The notes under the pieces are model-generated. The model did not search any database. It was not told where the DNA came from and saw only the letters and a program-made list of their open reading frames with translations. The translations under genes and the position numbers were made by a program. A stretch of 6,077 nt of DNA, taken from positions 1-6,077 of the forward strand of contig JADGNM010000172.1 in the NCBI GenBank assembly GCA_017883485.1. Reading direction: 5' to 3'. This DNA comes from Methanosarcina sp. (GTDB lineage: Archaea > Halobacteriota > Methanosarcinia > Methanosarcinales > Methanosarcinaceae). Position 1 is the stretch's first letter; each line of letters starts with the position of its first letter. Positions 1-4,940 of this stretch are shown piece by piece.

Positions 1-24
1 TTGATTTTAAATGCAATAAAATAA

Positions 25-423
25 ATGTTTAACAAAATAGTCTTTTTTAATTATTATTTGAGAAAAAGAAGAGATTTAAGGAAGGATGGCAAAACCTCAG
101 TTAATTTAATTATCAGCAACTGTGTGATCAATCTGGCACCGGATAAAGAGAAAGTTTTCAGGGAGGCTTTTCGTGTCCTGAAGCCAGGGGGCAGGATGTA
201 CATTTCGGACATGGTTCTCCTGGCCGACCTTCCCGAAGACCTTAGAAATGATAAAGACCTGCTGGCTGGCTGCGTTGCAGGTGCAATCTTAAAAGAAGAG
301 TATCTTGAGCTTTTGGAAAAAGTCGGATTTTCAGTTGAAATTCTGAATGAGGATGCGAGCATAAGTAAAAGGCAGTATAAAGGGCTGCCCGTGGAGAGCT
401 TAAGATTGAAGGCATGTGTCTGA
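25..423 (+). pseudogene. arsM: arsenite methyltransferase (ArsM), C-terminal remnant
   Basis: An open frame of 132 codons in which about residues 26-132 read as the C-terminal part of an ArsM-type SAM-dependent methyltransferase, the enzyme that methylates As(III). Visible are the SNCVINL strand (residues 31-37), the RVLKPGG motif (50-56), SDMVLL (61-66), AGCVAGA (81-87) and the tail around [11 protein letters not shown]. Cys33 and Cys83 match the two conserved C-terminal-half cysteines involved in As(III) binding in this family. The N-terminal part with the SAM-binding glycine motif is missing. Upstream DNA is very AT-rich and non-coding, and an in-frame TAA lies just before the first ATG (22-24), so this is a true truncation and not only a window-edge effect. 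The first 25 residues are probably fused non-coding sequence. A short expressed protein cannot be excluded but would lack SAM binding. Confidence 0.75.
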
Positions 424-447
424 GAAGGAGCTCTTTCTCATTTTTTT
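421..447 (+). terminator. hairpin plus T-run terminator after the arsM remnant
   Basis: A near-perfect 20-base palindrome (421-440) with one G-T wobble begins on the TGA stop codon and is followed directly by seven T (441-447). It fits a transcription terminator. Survival of a strong terminator suggests that the arsM truncation is fairly recent or came from the upstream side only. Confidence 0.7.
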
Positions 448-576
448 ATCTTCATTCTTCCTTGGCATTCCAAATTAAGGTCATTTTTTCTGAATTCTCA
501 TTAAGTTTGTCTTTTTTCATCCCAATCAAGGGTCAGGTTCTGTTTCAATACTCATTTTCATCACTCAGCTCTGTGG

Positions 577-586
577 TTTTTTATAC
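577..586 (+). promoter_or_regulatory. TATA box of hisI, possible leaderless start
   Basis: TTTTTTATAC is centred about 27 bases upstream of the hisI ATG (608). Archaeal transcription usually starts 24-30 bases downstream of box A, so the transcript would start at or next to the ATG. No Shine-Dalgarno sequence precedes the ATG, which agrees with a leaderless or very short-leader mRNA. This is inferred from spacing only. Confidence 0.45.
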
Positions 587-607
587 TAGTTTGGCAATCT
601 ATCTCCC

Positions 608-970
608 ATGATTGATTTTGACACCTTGAAATACGAAAACGGTCTGATCCTTGCTATTGTTCAGGACAGGGTCAGCAGGGAAGTGCTTATGTGTGCCTAC
701 ATGAACAGGAGAGCCCTTGAGAAAACCGTAGAGACAGGAATTGCGCATTTCTGGAGCCGGAGCAGACAGAAGCTTTGGAAAAAAGGGGAGACCTCGGGGC
801 ATGTGCAGATAGTAAAAGAGATCAGGATTGACTGCGATATGGATTCTATCCTGCTGCTTGTGGATCAGGTTGGGGGAGCCTGCCATATGGGATACAGGTC
901 GTGTTTCTACCGAAATCTGGAGGGAGAAATTGTAGGTGAGAAGGTTTTCGAACCTGACGATGTATATTGA
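608..970 (+). CDS. hisI: phosphoribosyl-AMP cyclohydrolase HisI
   Basis: HisI opens the adenine ring of phosphoribosyl-AMP to give ProFAR, the third step of histidine synthesis, in the cytoplasm as a metal-dependent dimer. The 120-residue protein is a stand-alone cyclohydrolase without the HisE pyrophosphohydrolase domain found fused in many bacteria, as is usual in archaea. The family signature [16 protein letters not shown] is at residues 50-65. DCDMD (75-79) supplies the acidic Mg-binding residues Asp75, Asp77 and Asp79. Cys76, Cys92 and Cys99 (in [13 protein letters not shown]) have the spacing of the zinc ligands known from methanogen HisI structures. All expected catalytic residues are present, so the gene appears intact. 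The ATG at 608 gives the normal N-terminus. No his neighbours are visible, so it seems to be a single-gene transcription unit, as is common for scattered archaeal his genes. Confidence 0.95.
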   Translation: MIDFDTLKYENGLILAIVQDRVSREVLMCAYMNRRALEKTVETGIAHFWSRSRQKLWKKGETSGHVQIVKEIRIDCDMDSILLLVDQVGGACHMGYRSCFYRNLEGEIVGEKVFEPDDVY

Positions 971-1009
971 GTTTGAGATACTTATTGGATGACAATTAAT
1001 CAATTTTAC

Positions 1010-1050
1010 GCATCCAATTCAAAACTCTTGCATCCAAAACAGTATAAATT
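1010..1050 (+). promoter_or_regulatory. distal promoter candidate with direct repeat, upstream of PKD gene
   Basis: A TATA-like AGTATAAATT (1041-1050) is preceded by two direct copies of GCATCCAA (1010-1017 and 1030-1037) spaced 20 bases apart, about two helical turns, which suits a regulator site. If used, the PKD mRNA would have a leader of about 140 bases. Assignment is from sequence pattern only. Confidence 0.3.
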
Positions 1051-1145
1051 ACTTTTGTGACCTTTTCATTTCTGCATTAAGTCAGCTTCCATTTTAGTAA
1101 TCATTAAGTTGAGACTTAGTCTTGTGCTTTTGTGTTTATCTTCCC

Positions 1146-1156
1146 ACAGTATAAAC
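1146..1156 (+). promoter_or_regulatory. proximal TATA box of PKD gene
   Basis: The ten bases ACAGTATAAA (1146-1155) are identical to those at the distal candidate (1039-1048). From this copy, transcription would start near 1180, giving a leader of about 30 bases before the ATG at 1210. Confidence 0.4.
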
Positions 1157-1209
1157 TTTTTTAGCACACTTCTAAAAGAATATAACTAAGATTGTCGAAA
1201 TTAAAGATT

Positions 1210-1863
1210 ATGAAACGAACAGCAATTTTCTTCGTACTAGCTATATTGGTTTTGATGCCGATTACGTCAATGGCAAGCGCTCCTCAGGTATCCTGTAAAG
1301 GAGGTACATGCAGCAATTTAAAAATCACCAAGCTTACAATAAACCCTACAAGCAAAACCGCACCAGCGAAAGTCACGTTTACAAGTTATATATCAGGCAC
1401 TGTTAAACTAGTTGAATATAGAGCAATTAATTCCAAAACTGGAAAGGTAGATGGTTCCAGCCGTTCCTTCTGTTCAAGATGCACGAAAAAAGGGATATGT
1501 ATCTGTTCGTGCGTTATTAAAGAACCCGGAACTTATGACGTAAAAGTGACTGCATACGGTTCTGGAAACTGCTGTGTGACCACGGTTAAAAAGGCAGCTT
1601 TTACGATGGTATATGGAAAAGTACCTGCATACTTCGTTCCAGGTTTCAAATCCGCAATCTCCGGGAAGAAAGTTACCTTCAAAGATACAACTTCAGGAGC
1701 TAAACCTACAAAATGGAGCTGGAATTTTGGTGACAGTTCCCGATCAACTTCACAGAACCCGACTCACACCTATAAAAAGGCAGGAACTTATATAGTTTGT
1801 TTAACAGCGTGCAGTACGGATAATTCTTGTAAGTTAGTCTGTAATAAAATAGTTATTAAATAA
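1210..1863 (+). CDS. secreted cysteine-rich PKD-domain protein
   Basis: A 217-residue protein probably exported to the cell surface or medium. Residues 1-24 form a signal peptide: MKR, a hydrophobic core, then an ASA-type cleavage site. Residues about 141-217 are a classic PKD (Ig-like beta-sandwich) domain with WNFGD (171-175) and the NPTHTYKKAGTY strand (183-194). Residues about 37-135 look like a degenerate second domain of the same fold, with EPGTYDVKVTAYGSG as the equivalent of the Y-strand. PKD domains usually mediate surface adhesion or protein interaction and are common in Methanosarcina surface proteins. The mature part holds 13 cysteines (29, 34, 88, 91, 97, 99, 101, 121, 122, 197, 201, 207, 211), unusual for the fold and suggestive of disulfides or metal binding. 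No C-terminal membrane anchor is seen. An in-frame TTG at 1192 would add six residues, but ATG 1210 gives the cleaner signal peptide. Neither start has an obvious ribosome site. Confidence 0.85.
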   Translation: MKRTAIFFVLAILVLMPITSMASAPQVSCKGGTCSNLKITKLTINPTSKTAPAKVTFTSYISGTVKLVEYRAINSKTGKVDGSSRSFCSRCTKKGICICSCVIKEPGTYDVKVTAYGSGNCCVTTVKKAAFTMVYGKVPAYFVPGFKSAISGKKVTFKDTTSGAKPTKWSWNFGDSSRSTSQNPTHTYKKAGTYIVCLTACSTDNSCKLVCNKIVIK

Positions 1864-1865
1864 AA

Positions 1866-1890
1866 AGGGGAGAAATCCCTTCTTATTTTT
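1866..1890. terminator. bidirectional terminator between PKD gene and anfO
   Basis: A six-pair hairpin (1866-1871 with 1876-1881, GAAA loop) lies just after the PKD stop codon and is followed by TTATTTTT on the plus strand. On the minus strand the same hairpin is followed by CTTTTTA, so it can also end the convergent anfO transcript, whose stop is at 1899. Confidence 0.6.
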
Positions 1891-1898
1891 ACCTACTT

Positions 1899-2528
1899 TC
1901 ATAGAGTTTGCACATGCACTATTCTAACGGTCTTTCTATTAGGCAATTCATTCTCAGTTTCATATTCGAACCCTAAGACACCTAAATCTGTGTTAAACCA
2001 TTTTGGAATATGACTGCAAATAACATCCAGCCTGTTGAATTCTCCGTTTTTCAGATAGGGGATCAGAATTTTCTTTGTAGTCAAGTCAGGATTCTTTAAA
2101 AGGATTTCCTCCATATTAAGAAAAAATTCACCTTTATTCATACCAGGTTCCAAAAATTGCATGATATCGAATTCGCGGAGTTTCTCCTTTTGCTCCTCAA
2201 TTACCTCAAGCATTTCTTTTTTAACTGAATCAAGAACATCCAGCACGCTATTTTCCACAAGGAATATTTCAAAGCCTGCTGCTTGAAAACTGCCGAATGC
2301 TATTCCAGGGATTTCACTTGCAAGCACTATTTTCACATCACCAAGCTGCTTTATGGTATCCGCCACAGCCGTGCGTACCGCAGCAATACCCTTCGCGTTG
2401 CAAACCTTATTTTCAAAGCGGTTCAGGACTTTCCATTCCCCGCAGTCTTCTTCATATATTGTAACGAATCCAGGTTCAAAAATTGAACTCGTTTTCTGGT
2501 TATTGTTTTCCACAACTGCAATTTTCAA
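1899..2528 (-). CDS. anfO: AnfO-family nitrogenase accessory protein
   Basis: A 209-residue protein matching the AnfO family in length and layout. The family is normally encoded with the iron-only nitrogenase (anfHDGK) and is thought to help Fe-nitrogenase function; its precise biochemical role is not settled. Family-typical features are the MKIAVV start followed by a SSIFEPGFVTIYE-like strand (14-26), the conserved patch KIVLASEIPGIAFGSFQAAGFEIF (about 66-89, with PG and the following Gly), a charged helical linker (about 100-122), and the C-terminal HIPKWFNTDLGVLGFEYE (173-190). The start is TTG at 2528, chosen because TGAGGA (2540-2535) sits at proper distance; the nearby ATG at 2535 is in another frame. 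No anfHDGK genes occur in the window, so this copy is separated from its usual partners, either an orphan or a moved gene. Assignment is from recognition of the family pattern without alignment. Confidence 0.75.
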   Translation of the reverse strand: MKIAVVENNNQKTSSIFEPGFVTIYEEDCGEWKVLNRFENKVCNAKGIAAVRTAVADTIKQLGDVKIVLASEIPGIAFGSFQAAGFEIFLVENSVLDVLDSVKKEMLEVIEEQKEKLREFDIMQFLEPGMNKGEFFLNMEEILLKNPDLTTKKILIPYLKNGEFNRLDVICSHIPKWFNTDLGVLGFEYETENELPNRKTVRIVHVQTL

Positions 2529-2704
2529 GAAACATCCTCATTTGTGGTACGGTTAATGATGATTTCTGGCCTTGATAAAAACAATTGCTCCCCGTAGGAA
2601 CTATCTGCTGGTTTGAATAAGCTCTGTGGGATTAGTTCTGCAATCACAGAATATATCGTTTGCGGCAGCGCGAAAATACCCCCTAGCTTACAGTAATGCG
2701 GCAC
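2525..2704 (-). CDS. possible 59-residue ORF overlapping anfO start
   Basis: An open frame starting at GTG (2704) whose TGA stop (2527-2525) overlaps the anfO TTG start in the shared string TTGA, an arrangement typical of translationally coupled genes. The protein begins VPHYCKLGGIFALPQ and ends INRTTNEDVS; I do not recognise it. The DNA is richer in G+C than the intergenic DNA on its right, which favours coding origin, and a box A-like AATAAAAC stretch lies around 2723-2732. Against it, no ribosome site precedes the GTG and the length is compatible with chance. It could also be the remnant C-terminus of a larger gene, because an in-frame TAA lies just upstream of the GTG. Confidence 0.35.
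   Translation of the reverse strand: MPHYCKLGGIFALPQTIYSVIAELIPQSLFKPADSSYGEQLFLSRPEIIINRTTNEDVS
2536..2539 (-). promoter_or_regulatory. Shine-Dalgarno site fixing the anfO TTG start
   Basis: GAGG on the minus strand is seven bases before TTG at 2528 and decides this start over the out-of-frame ATG at 2535-2533. Confidence 0.65.
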
Positions 2705-2804
2705 AAGCTTTGATTAAGAGTTTTATTTCACTCCATGAGATAAAGACATTAACAAAAACAATTGTAGTTTCTCTCGATTAGTTCAATGGTCTCGGATCAG
2801 AAAC

Positions 2805-2816
2805 TATTATATATTT
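2805..2816 (+). promoter_or_regulatory. TATA box of putative small RNA or long leader
   Basis: TATTATATATTT is one of the best box A matches in the window. It predicts a transcript start near 2838, about 155 bases before the next coding start (2996). Confidence 0.45.
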
Positions 2817-2837
2817 TACTCATAGAATAATTAATAT

Positions 2838-2962
2838 TCTTTTAATCTACGAGGAAAATGACACAGTGAACAATATGCGTGAAGTAGAACGAGTTTGAAT
2901 ACTCCAAATTGGAGCACCAACTGAAAAGAGGCTAGACCGGAAGACCGTTGAGTCACTTTTTT
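2838..2962 (+). ncRNA. putative small RNA or structured leader
   Basis: The stretch lies downstream of a good TATA box (2805-2816) and ends in a run of six T (2957-2962), a common archaeal termination signal. In between are a CTCCA/TGGAG hairpin, enclosed by a short AGTT/AACT pairing, and a small CGG/CCG hairpin in the 3' part, but no credible reading frame: GAGGAAAATGACACAGTGA gives only three codons. It could be a free small RNA of about 125 bases, or the 5' leader of the 86-residue gene. That gene also has its own TATA-like sequence at 2967-2981, which favours a separate transcript. No known RNA family was recognised. Confidence 0.3.
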
Positions 2963-2966
2963 CAAA

Positions 2967-2981
2967 GAAATATACTATAAT
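2967..2981 (+). promoter_or_regulatory. TATA-like element just before the 86-residue gene
   Basis: The AT-only stretch around TATACTATAATAT is about 20-25 bases before ATG 2996, so a transcript from it would be nearly leaderless. GGGG at 2984-2987 is a weak ribosome site if a longer leader is used. Confidence 0.35.
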
Positions 2982-2995
2982 ATGGGGAAAATTAA

Positions 2996-3256
2996 ATGGA
3001 TATTATAGATGAACATATTGTTGACCAGAGTAAGTATATTGTCGACGTCGCTTTGAAACTACGAAATCTCGATCTTGAAATTGCCAAAAATCCAAACTGC
3101 AACGAGCTTAAGTCGAGGCGTTTCAAAGTATTGGAAGACCTTCACGAGAAAACTCGTGCAGAGATGGTACAAGCTGCAGCCGAGCTCCGTAGATCTAGGA
3201 GTAGCGAGAGATGTGAAGATTGCATGAGGTGTGATTTATATAAGGAATTTATTTGA
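2996..3256 (+). CDS. hypothetical small helical protein with CxxCxxC tail
   Basis: An 86-residue, charged, probably all-helical protein of unknown family. Residues about 1-68 are rich in Leu, Glu, Lys and Arg with heptad-like spacing (VALKLRNLDLEIA, LEDLHEKTRAEMVQAAAEL), so a helical hairpin or coiled coil is likely. The end carries CEDCMRC (Cys73, 76, 79), a possible iron-sulfur or zinc site; Cys35 is a further cysteine. There is no signal peptide or membrane segment. It begins at ATG 2996 with only weak GGGG upstream. A CTGCACA/TGTGCAG hairpin lies 25 bases after the stop (3281-3300). The gene stands alone on the plus strand. The ordered cysteine tail makes a real gene likely. Confidence 0.65.
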   Translation: MDIIDEHIVDQSKYIVDVALKLRNLDLEIAKNPNCNELKSRRFKVLEDLHEKTRAEMVQAAAELRRSRSSERCEDCMRCDLYKEFI

Positions 3257-3389
3257 AATACAACTGTGTCGATGACTTTCCTGCACACCAATTTGTGCAG
3301 TGGTCACTGACAAAATGGTTCGACAGCAATCAACCTGGACAACTCGAAATAAGTCAAGACACTACCCGAATTCTGCTTTCTCCTGGTTA
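3257..3389. other. intergenic stretch with a 7-bp hairpin
   Basis: No gene is seen on either strand. The only structure is the inverted repeat 3281-3287/3294-3300 (CTGCACA, loop CCAATT, TGTGCAG), which lacks a following T-run. It may protect the 3' end of the upstream mRNA. The rest of the gap up to 3591 is the repeated element described at 3390-3533 and its downstream hairpin. Confidence 0.4.
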
Positions 3390-3533
3390 AGTAATCGACT
3401 CACGTTTAATACAAGTTTAAATTAATACTTTCACATCGCTTACTAAGACTTTTTATGCTCTCGGGATATAGATAGTAACTGTGCATAAGAACGAACGACG
3501 ACATCGCTGGCAGGTATCAATCCCTGCCAGTTC
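3390..3533 (+). repeat. duplicated structured non-coding element, copy 1
   Basis: This copy aligns to 4546-4689 in the same orientation at a constant offset of 1156 bases. Conserved blocks, in order: AGTAATCG; after exactly 15 bases AAGTTTAAA, then AATACTTTCAC; ACTTT and TGCTCT; GGATAT, GATA and TGTGCAT; ACGACG and ATCGCTG; and a terminal hairpin. The hairpin has an 8-bp stem CTGGCAGG (3507-3514)/CCTGCCAG (3523-3530) and loop TATCAATC. The AT-rich TTTAATAC (3405-3412) is where copy 2 has a real TATA box. No reading frame is shared by the copies. A small RNA family or mobile-element remnant are the main options. Confidence 0.6.
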
Positions 3534-3543
3534 TCTAGCAGTG

Positions 3544-3559
3544 CAAAAATTAGTTTTTG
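3544..3559. terminator. weak A/T hairpin between element copy 1 and the 161-residue gene
   Basis: CAAAAA (3544-3549), loop TTAG, TTTTTG (3554-3559). It gives a T-run in either direction, so it could end a transcript of element copy 1 on the plus strand or the convergent minus-strand operon. The A/T-only stem is weak. Confidence 0.35.
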
Positions 3560-3591
3560 TATGCAATGTATAAGCTTGCGAGATGTACTGT

Positions 3592-4077
3592 TCAGATATC
3601 AAAGTTAACCCTTAATACCTCACACTGCGGCATATTTTTAATCTGAACGCCCTCCGATGTTCCTGTTATCTCAAGACTATCAAATTCATTTGAACCGCAT
3701 AGTACGTCTTGATTCGGATGCGTGCCAGGTGTGATATTGCAGCTTAGAACAGTCTTTTTACCAGCCGACACTATGATTGGAAGCCTGGGCGATGCAGGAT
3801 GGTTCTTAGGAAGAACTATTAATGGTGACCTTATTTCCCGAATCATGAAGAGAACGCATTTAAGCCCTTTCTCAGTTTTCTCATCTACCGAAAGCGCAGA
3901 AGCAACAATCAGGTCATGGGGTTCCAGTCCGAGTACAATTTCCTGGTTTTCAGTTTCCAGAAAGAACTGCCTACGATGACCTACTTTCACGATAGCCACC
4001 GTTCCTGCCGTACCGCGCAGGAGAAGCATTTCACTTTCCTTCAATGAAATGTCTTCAGAAGAGGTTGATTTTTTCAT
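3592..4077 (-). CDS. hypothetical 161-residue protein, second gene of zinc-ribbon operon
   Basis: I do not recognise the family. The protein is soluble-looking, with no signal peptide or membrane helix, and rich in predicted beta-strands (GTVAIVKV, RQFFLETENQEIVLGL, SPLIVLP, RLPIIVSAGKKTVLSC, CEVLRVNFDI). The N-terminal 15 residues are polar and probably disordered. Four scattered cysteines (74, 113, 127, 152) show no CxxC pairing. It starts at ATG 4077, 34 bases after the stop of the zinc-ribbon gene on the same strand, so the two are probably co-transcribed. No good ribosome site is seen before the ATG (AGAG is present at about 13 bases). Codon pattern and length support a real gene. A beta-barrel partner or regulator of the zinc-ribbon protein is only a guess from context. 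Confidence 0.7.
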   Translation of the reverse strand: MKKSTSSEDISLKESEMLLLRGTAGTVAIVKVGHRRQFFLETENQEIVLGLEPHDLIVASALSVDEKTEKGLKCVLFMIREIRSPLIVLPKNHPASPRLPIIVSAGKKTVLSCNITPGTHPNQDVLCGSNEFDSLEITGTSEGVQIKNMPQCEVLRVNFDI

Positions 4078-4111
4078 ATTAAAAATAATCTCTAAGAAAT
4101 CCGGTTGATGA

Positions 4112-4264
4112 TCATGATTCTGCTACATTACTGGACTGGCAGGAAGGACACTTCACATTCTTGCCAATGCCTTTGAATTTATTTCCGCAGTCCTTGCATG
4201 CATAATCCTTAACCGGCAATTTTCCATCTATATCGATATCAAAAGCGTCTCCAACACTACACAT
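4112..4264 (-). CDS. small zinc-ribbon (rubredoxin-like) protein
   Basis: A 50-residue reading frame easily missed because of its size: it starts MCSVGDAFDIDIDG and ends CQSSNVAES. It has the two-knuckle pattern CKDCG (residues 23-27) and CPSC (39-42) with 12 residues between them, typical of zinc ribbons and rubredoxin-like sites. Such small ribbons bind Zn or Fe and act as nucleic-acid or protein adaptors, or as electron carriers. The start ATG (4264) is supported by GAGGT seven bases upstream and a TATA box further up. It is first in a likely two-gene operon with the 161-residue protein. The sequence between the knuckles (NKFKGIGKNVK) lacks the aromatic residues of true rubredoxins, so a zinc ribbon is the better call. 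Confidence 0.8.
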   Translation of the reverse strand: MCSVGDAFDIDIDGKLPVKDYACKDCGNKFKGIGKNVKCPSCQSSNVAES

Positions 4265-4271
4265 CGTTATT

Positions 4272-4285
4272 ACCTCATTTACCTC
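4272..4285 (-). promoter_or_regulatory. tandem GAGGT ribosome sites of the zinc-ribbon gene
   Basis: The minus strand reads ATGAGGTAAATGAGGTAATAACG before the ATG: GAGGT occurs twice, nine bases apart (4285-4281 and 4276-4272). The nearer copy is seven bases from ATG 4264 and is the likely site. Each copy is also part of a two-codon ATG-AGG-TAA minimal ORF. Confidence 0.6.
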
Positions 4286-4307
4286 ATAGTTTTATCAGGG
4301 GCTTACT

Positions 4308-4320
4308 ATAATTATATACC
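4308..4320 (-). promoter_or_regulatory. TATA box of the zinc-ribbon operon
   Basis: The minus strand reads GGTATATAATTATAG, a strong box A. Transcription would start near 4287, leaving a leader of about 23 bases that holds the ribosome site. Confidence 0.55.
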
Positions 4321-4545
4321 CCACATATTATTACTCATACTTCTCCAATTAATACCTTTCCATACCACCCCGGGCAATTTTTGACTGCGTTCAAACTTTG
4401 GAATTCTTGTGCGTATTTTCGACAAAAACAATTATCTTCAAGGGTTTTTGCTATCCAAAGTTTTTAAAATTGCTTTTCATACCGATTTTCTATTTAGGGT
4501 AGTAAATACTGGATAAAAATAAGCTTAAAACTAAATATTTGATAG
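4321..4545. other. AT-rich intergenic stretch with nested inverted repeat
   Basis: No gene is supported on either strand. The one visible structure is a nested inverted repeat: AAACTTTGG (4393-4401) pairs with CCAAAGTTT (4455-4463), and inside it CAAAAAC (4423-4429) pairs with GTTTTTG (4444-4450). The arms are unequal in length and there is no clear target duplication, so a decayed small element or a hairpin are both possible. Confidence 0.4.
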
Positions 4546-4689
4546 AGTAATCGGGTAACATATAAAATAAGTTTAAACAATACTTTCACTCAAATTCCAA
4601 TAGCACTTTGTGCTCTGAGGATATTGATATTAATTGTGCATGCGACCGGACGACGTTATCGCTGAGCAGGTATCAAACCCTGCCAGCTC
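4546..4689 (+). repeat. duplicated structured non-coding element, copy 2
   Basis: Same order and spacing of conserved blocks as 3390-3533. Here the 15-base spacer contains a good TATA box, TATAAAAT (4561-4568), predicting a transcript start near 4590 and an RNA of about 100 bases. An AGCAC/GTGCT hairpin (4602-4614) lies inside a CAATA/TATTG pairing (4598-4602 and 4622-4626; the two compete for the shared A4602). The 3' hairpin keeps the copy-1 stem but with one bulged A: CTG-A-GCAGG (4662-4670) with CCTGCCAG (4679-4686), and loop TATCAAAC. Preservation of stem and loop despite divergence elsewhere suggests RNA-level constraint. The copy ends about 50 bases before a MITE-like element. Confidence 0.6.
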
Positions 4690-4741
4690 GCTTAAAGGCT
4701 GTCGGCACCCTTGTACAGGAGATAAAGAATCTCTCGATTAA

Positions 4742-4872
4742 GAGCCTATCCGATAAGTCAATAGTGGCATGTTGAAAAGTTAAAATAGGTCGATAATACC
4801 AAATATCCGTTCTTATTGTGCGTATTACCAATTGCAAAAAATACATTAGGCACAGTACTTTTCGGATAGCTC
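4742..4872. mobile_element. 131-bp MITE-like element with TAA target duplication
   Basis: Terminal inverted repeats GAGCCTATCCGATAAGT (4742-4758) and ACTTTTCGGATAGCTC (4857-4872) match with one extra base and one mismatch. TAA is directly repeated at both edges (4739-4741 and 4873-4875). The interior has no transposase frame. A three-base TNA duplication is known for part of the IS5 family (IS1031 group), so this is probably a non-autonomous derivative of an IS5-like element. The parent element is not in the window. Confidence 0.65.
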
Positions 4873-4940
4873 TAAAGTGTAATGTTGACAATGCGTAATA
4901 TTGAACTTTATATTGAATCATGCATACATCTTTCAAAAAG

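Noticed and set aside
599..1003. Minus-strand reading frame over hisI
   Set aside because: It lies opposite the well-supported hisI gene and has no recognisable domain; it is a shadow.
2577..2764. Direct repeat AAAAACAATTG (2577-2587, 2754-2764), with a near copy at 4424-4433
   Set aside because: It is short and AT-rich with no other shared flanks; chance is likely.
3507..3530. Hairpin GCAGG-TATCAATC-CCTGC as a tRNA T-arm
   Set aside because: The loop has eight bases and lacks the TTC/CGA pattern, and no acceptor, D or anticodon arms fit upstream.
4360..4374. TACC-N6-TACC resembling an NrpR nitrogen operator
   Set aside because: The half-sites are direct, not inverted (GGTA-N6-TACC is expected), and they are not placed at a promoter core.
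4673..4936. 87-codon minus-strand reading frame across the 131-bp element
   Set aside because: It runs through both inverted-repeat ends of the MITE and into flanking DNA, has no ribosome site and resembles no transposase.
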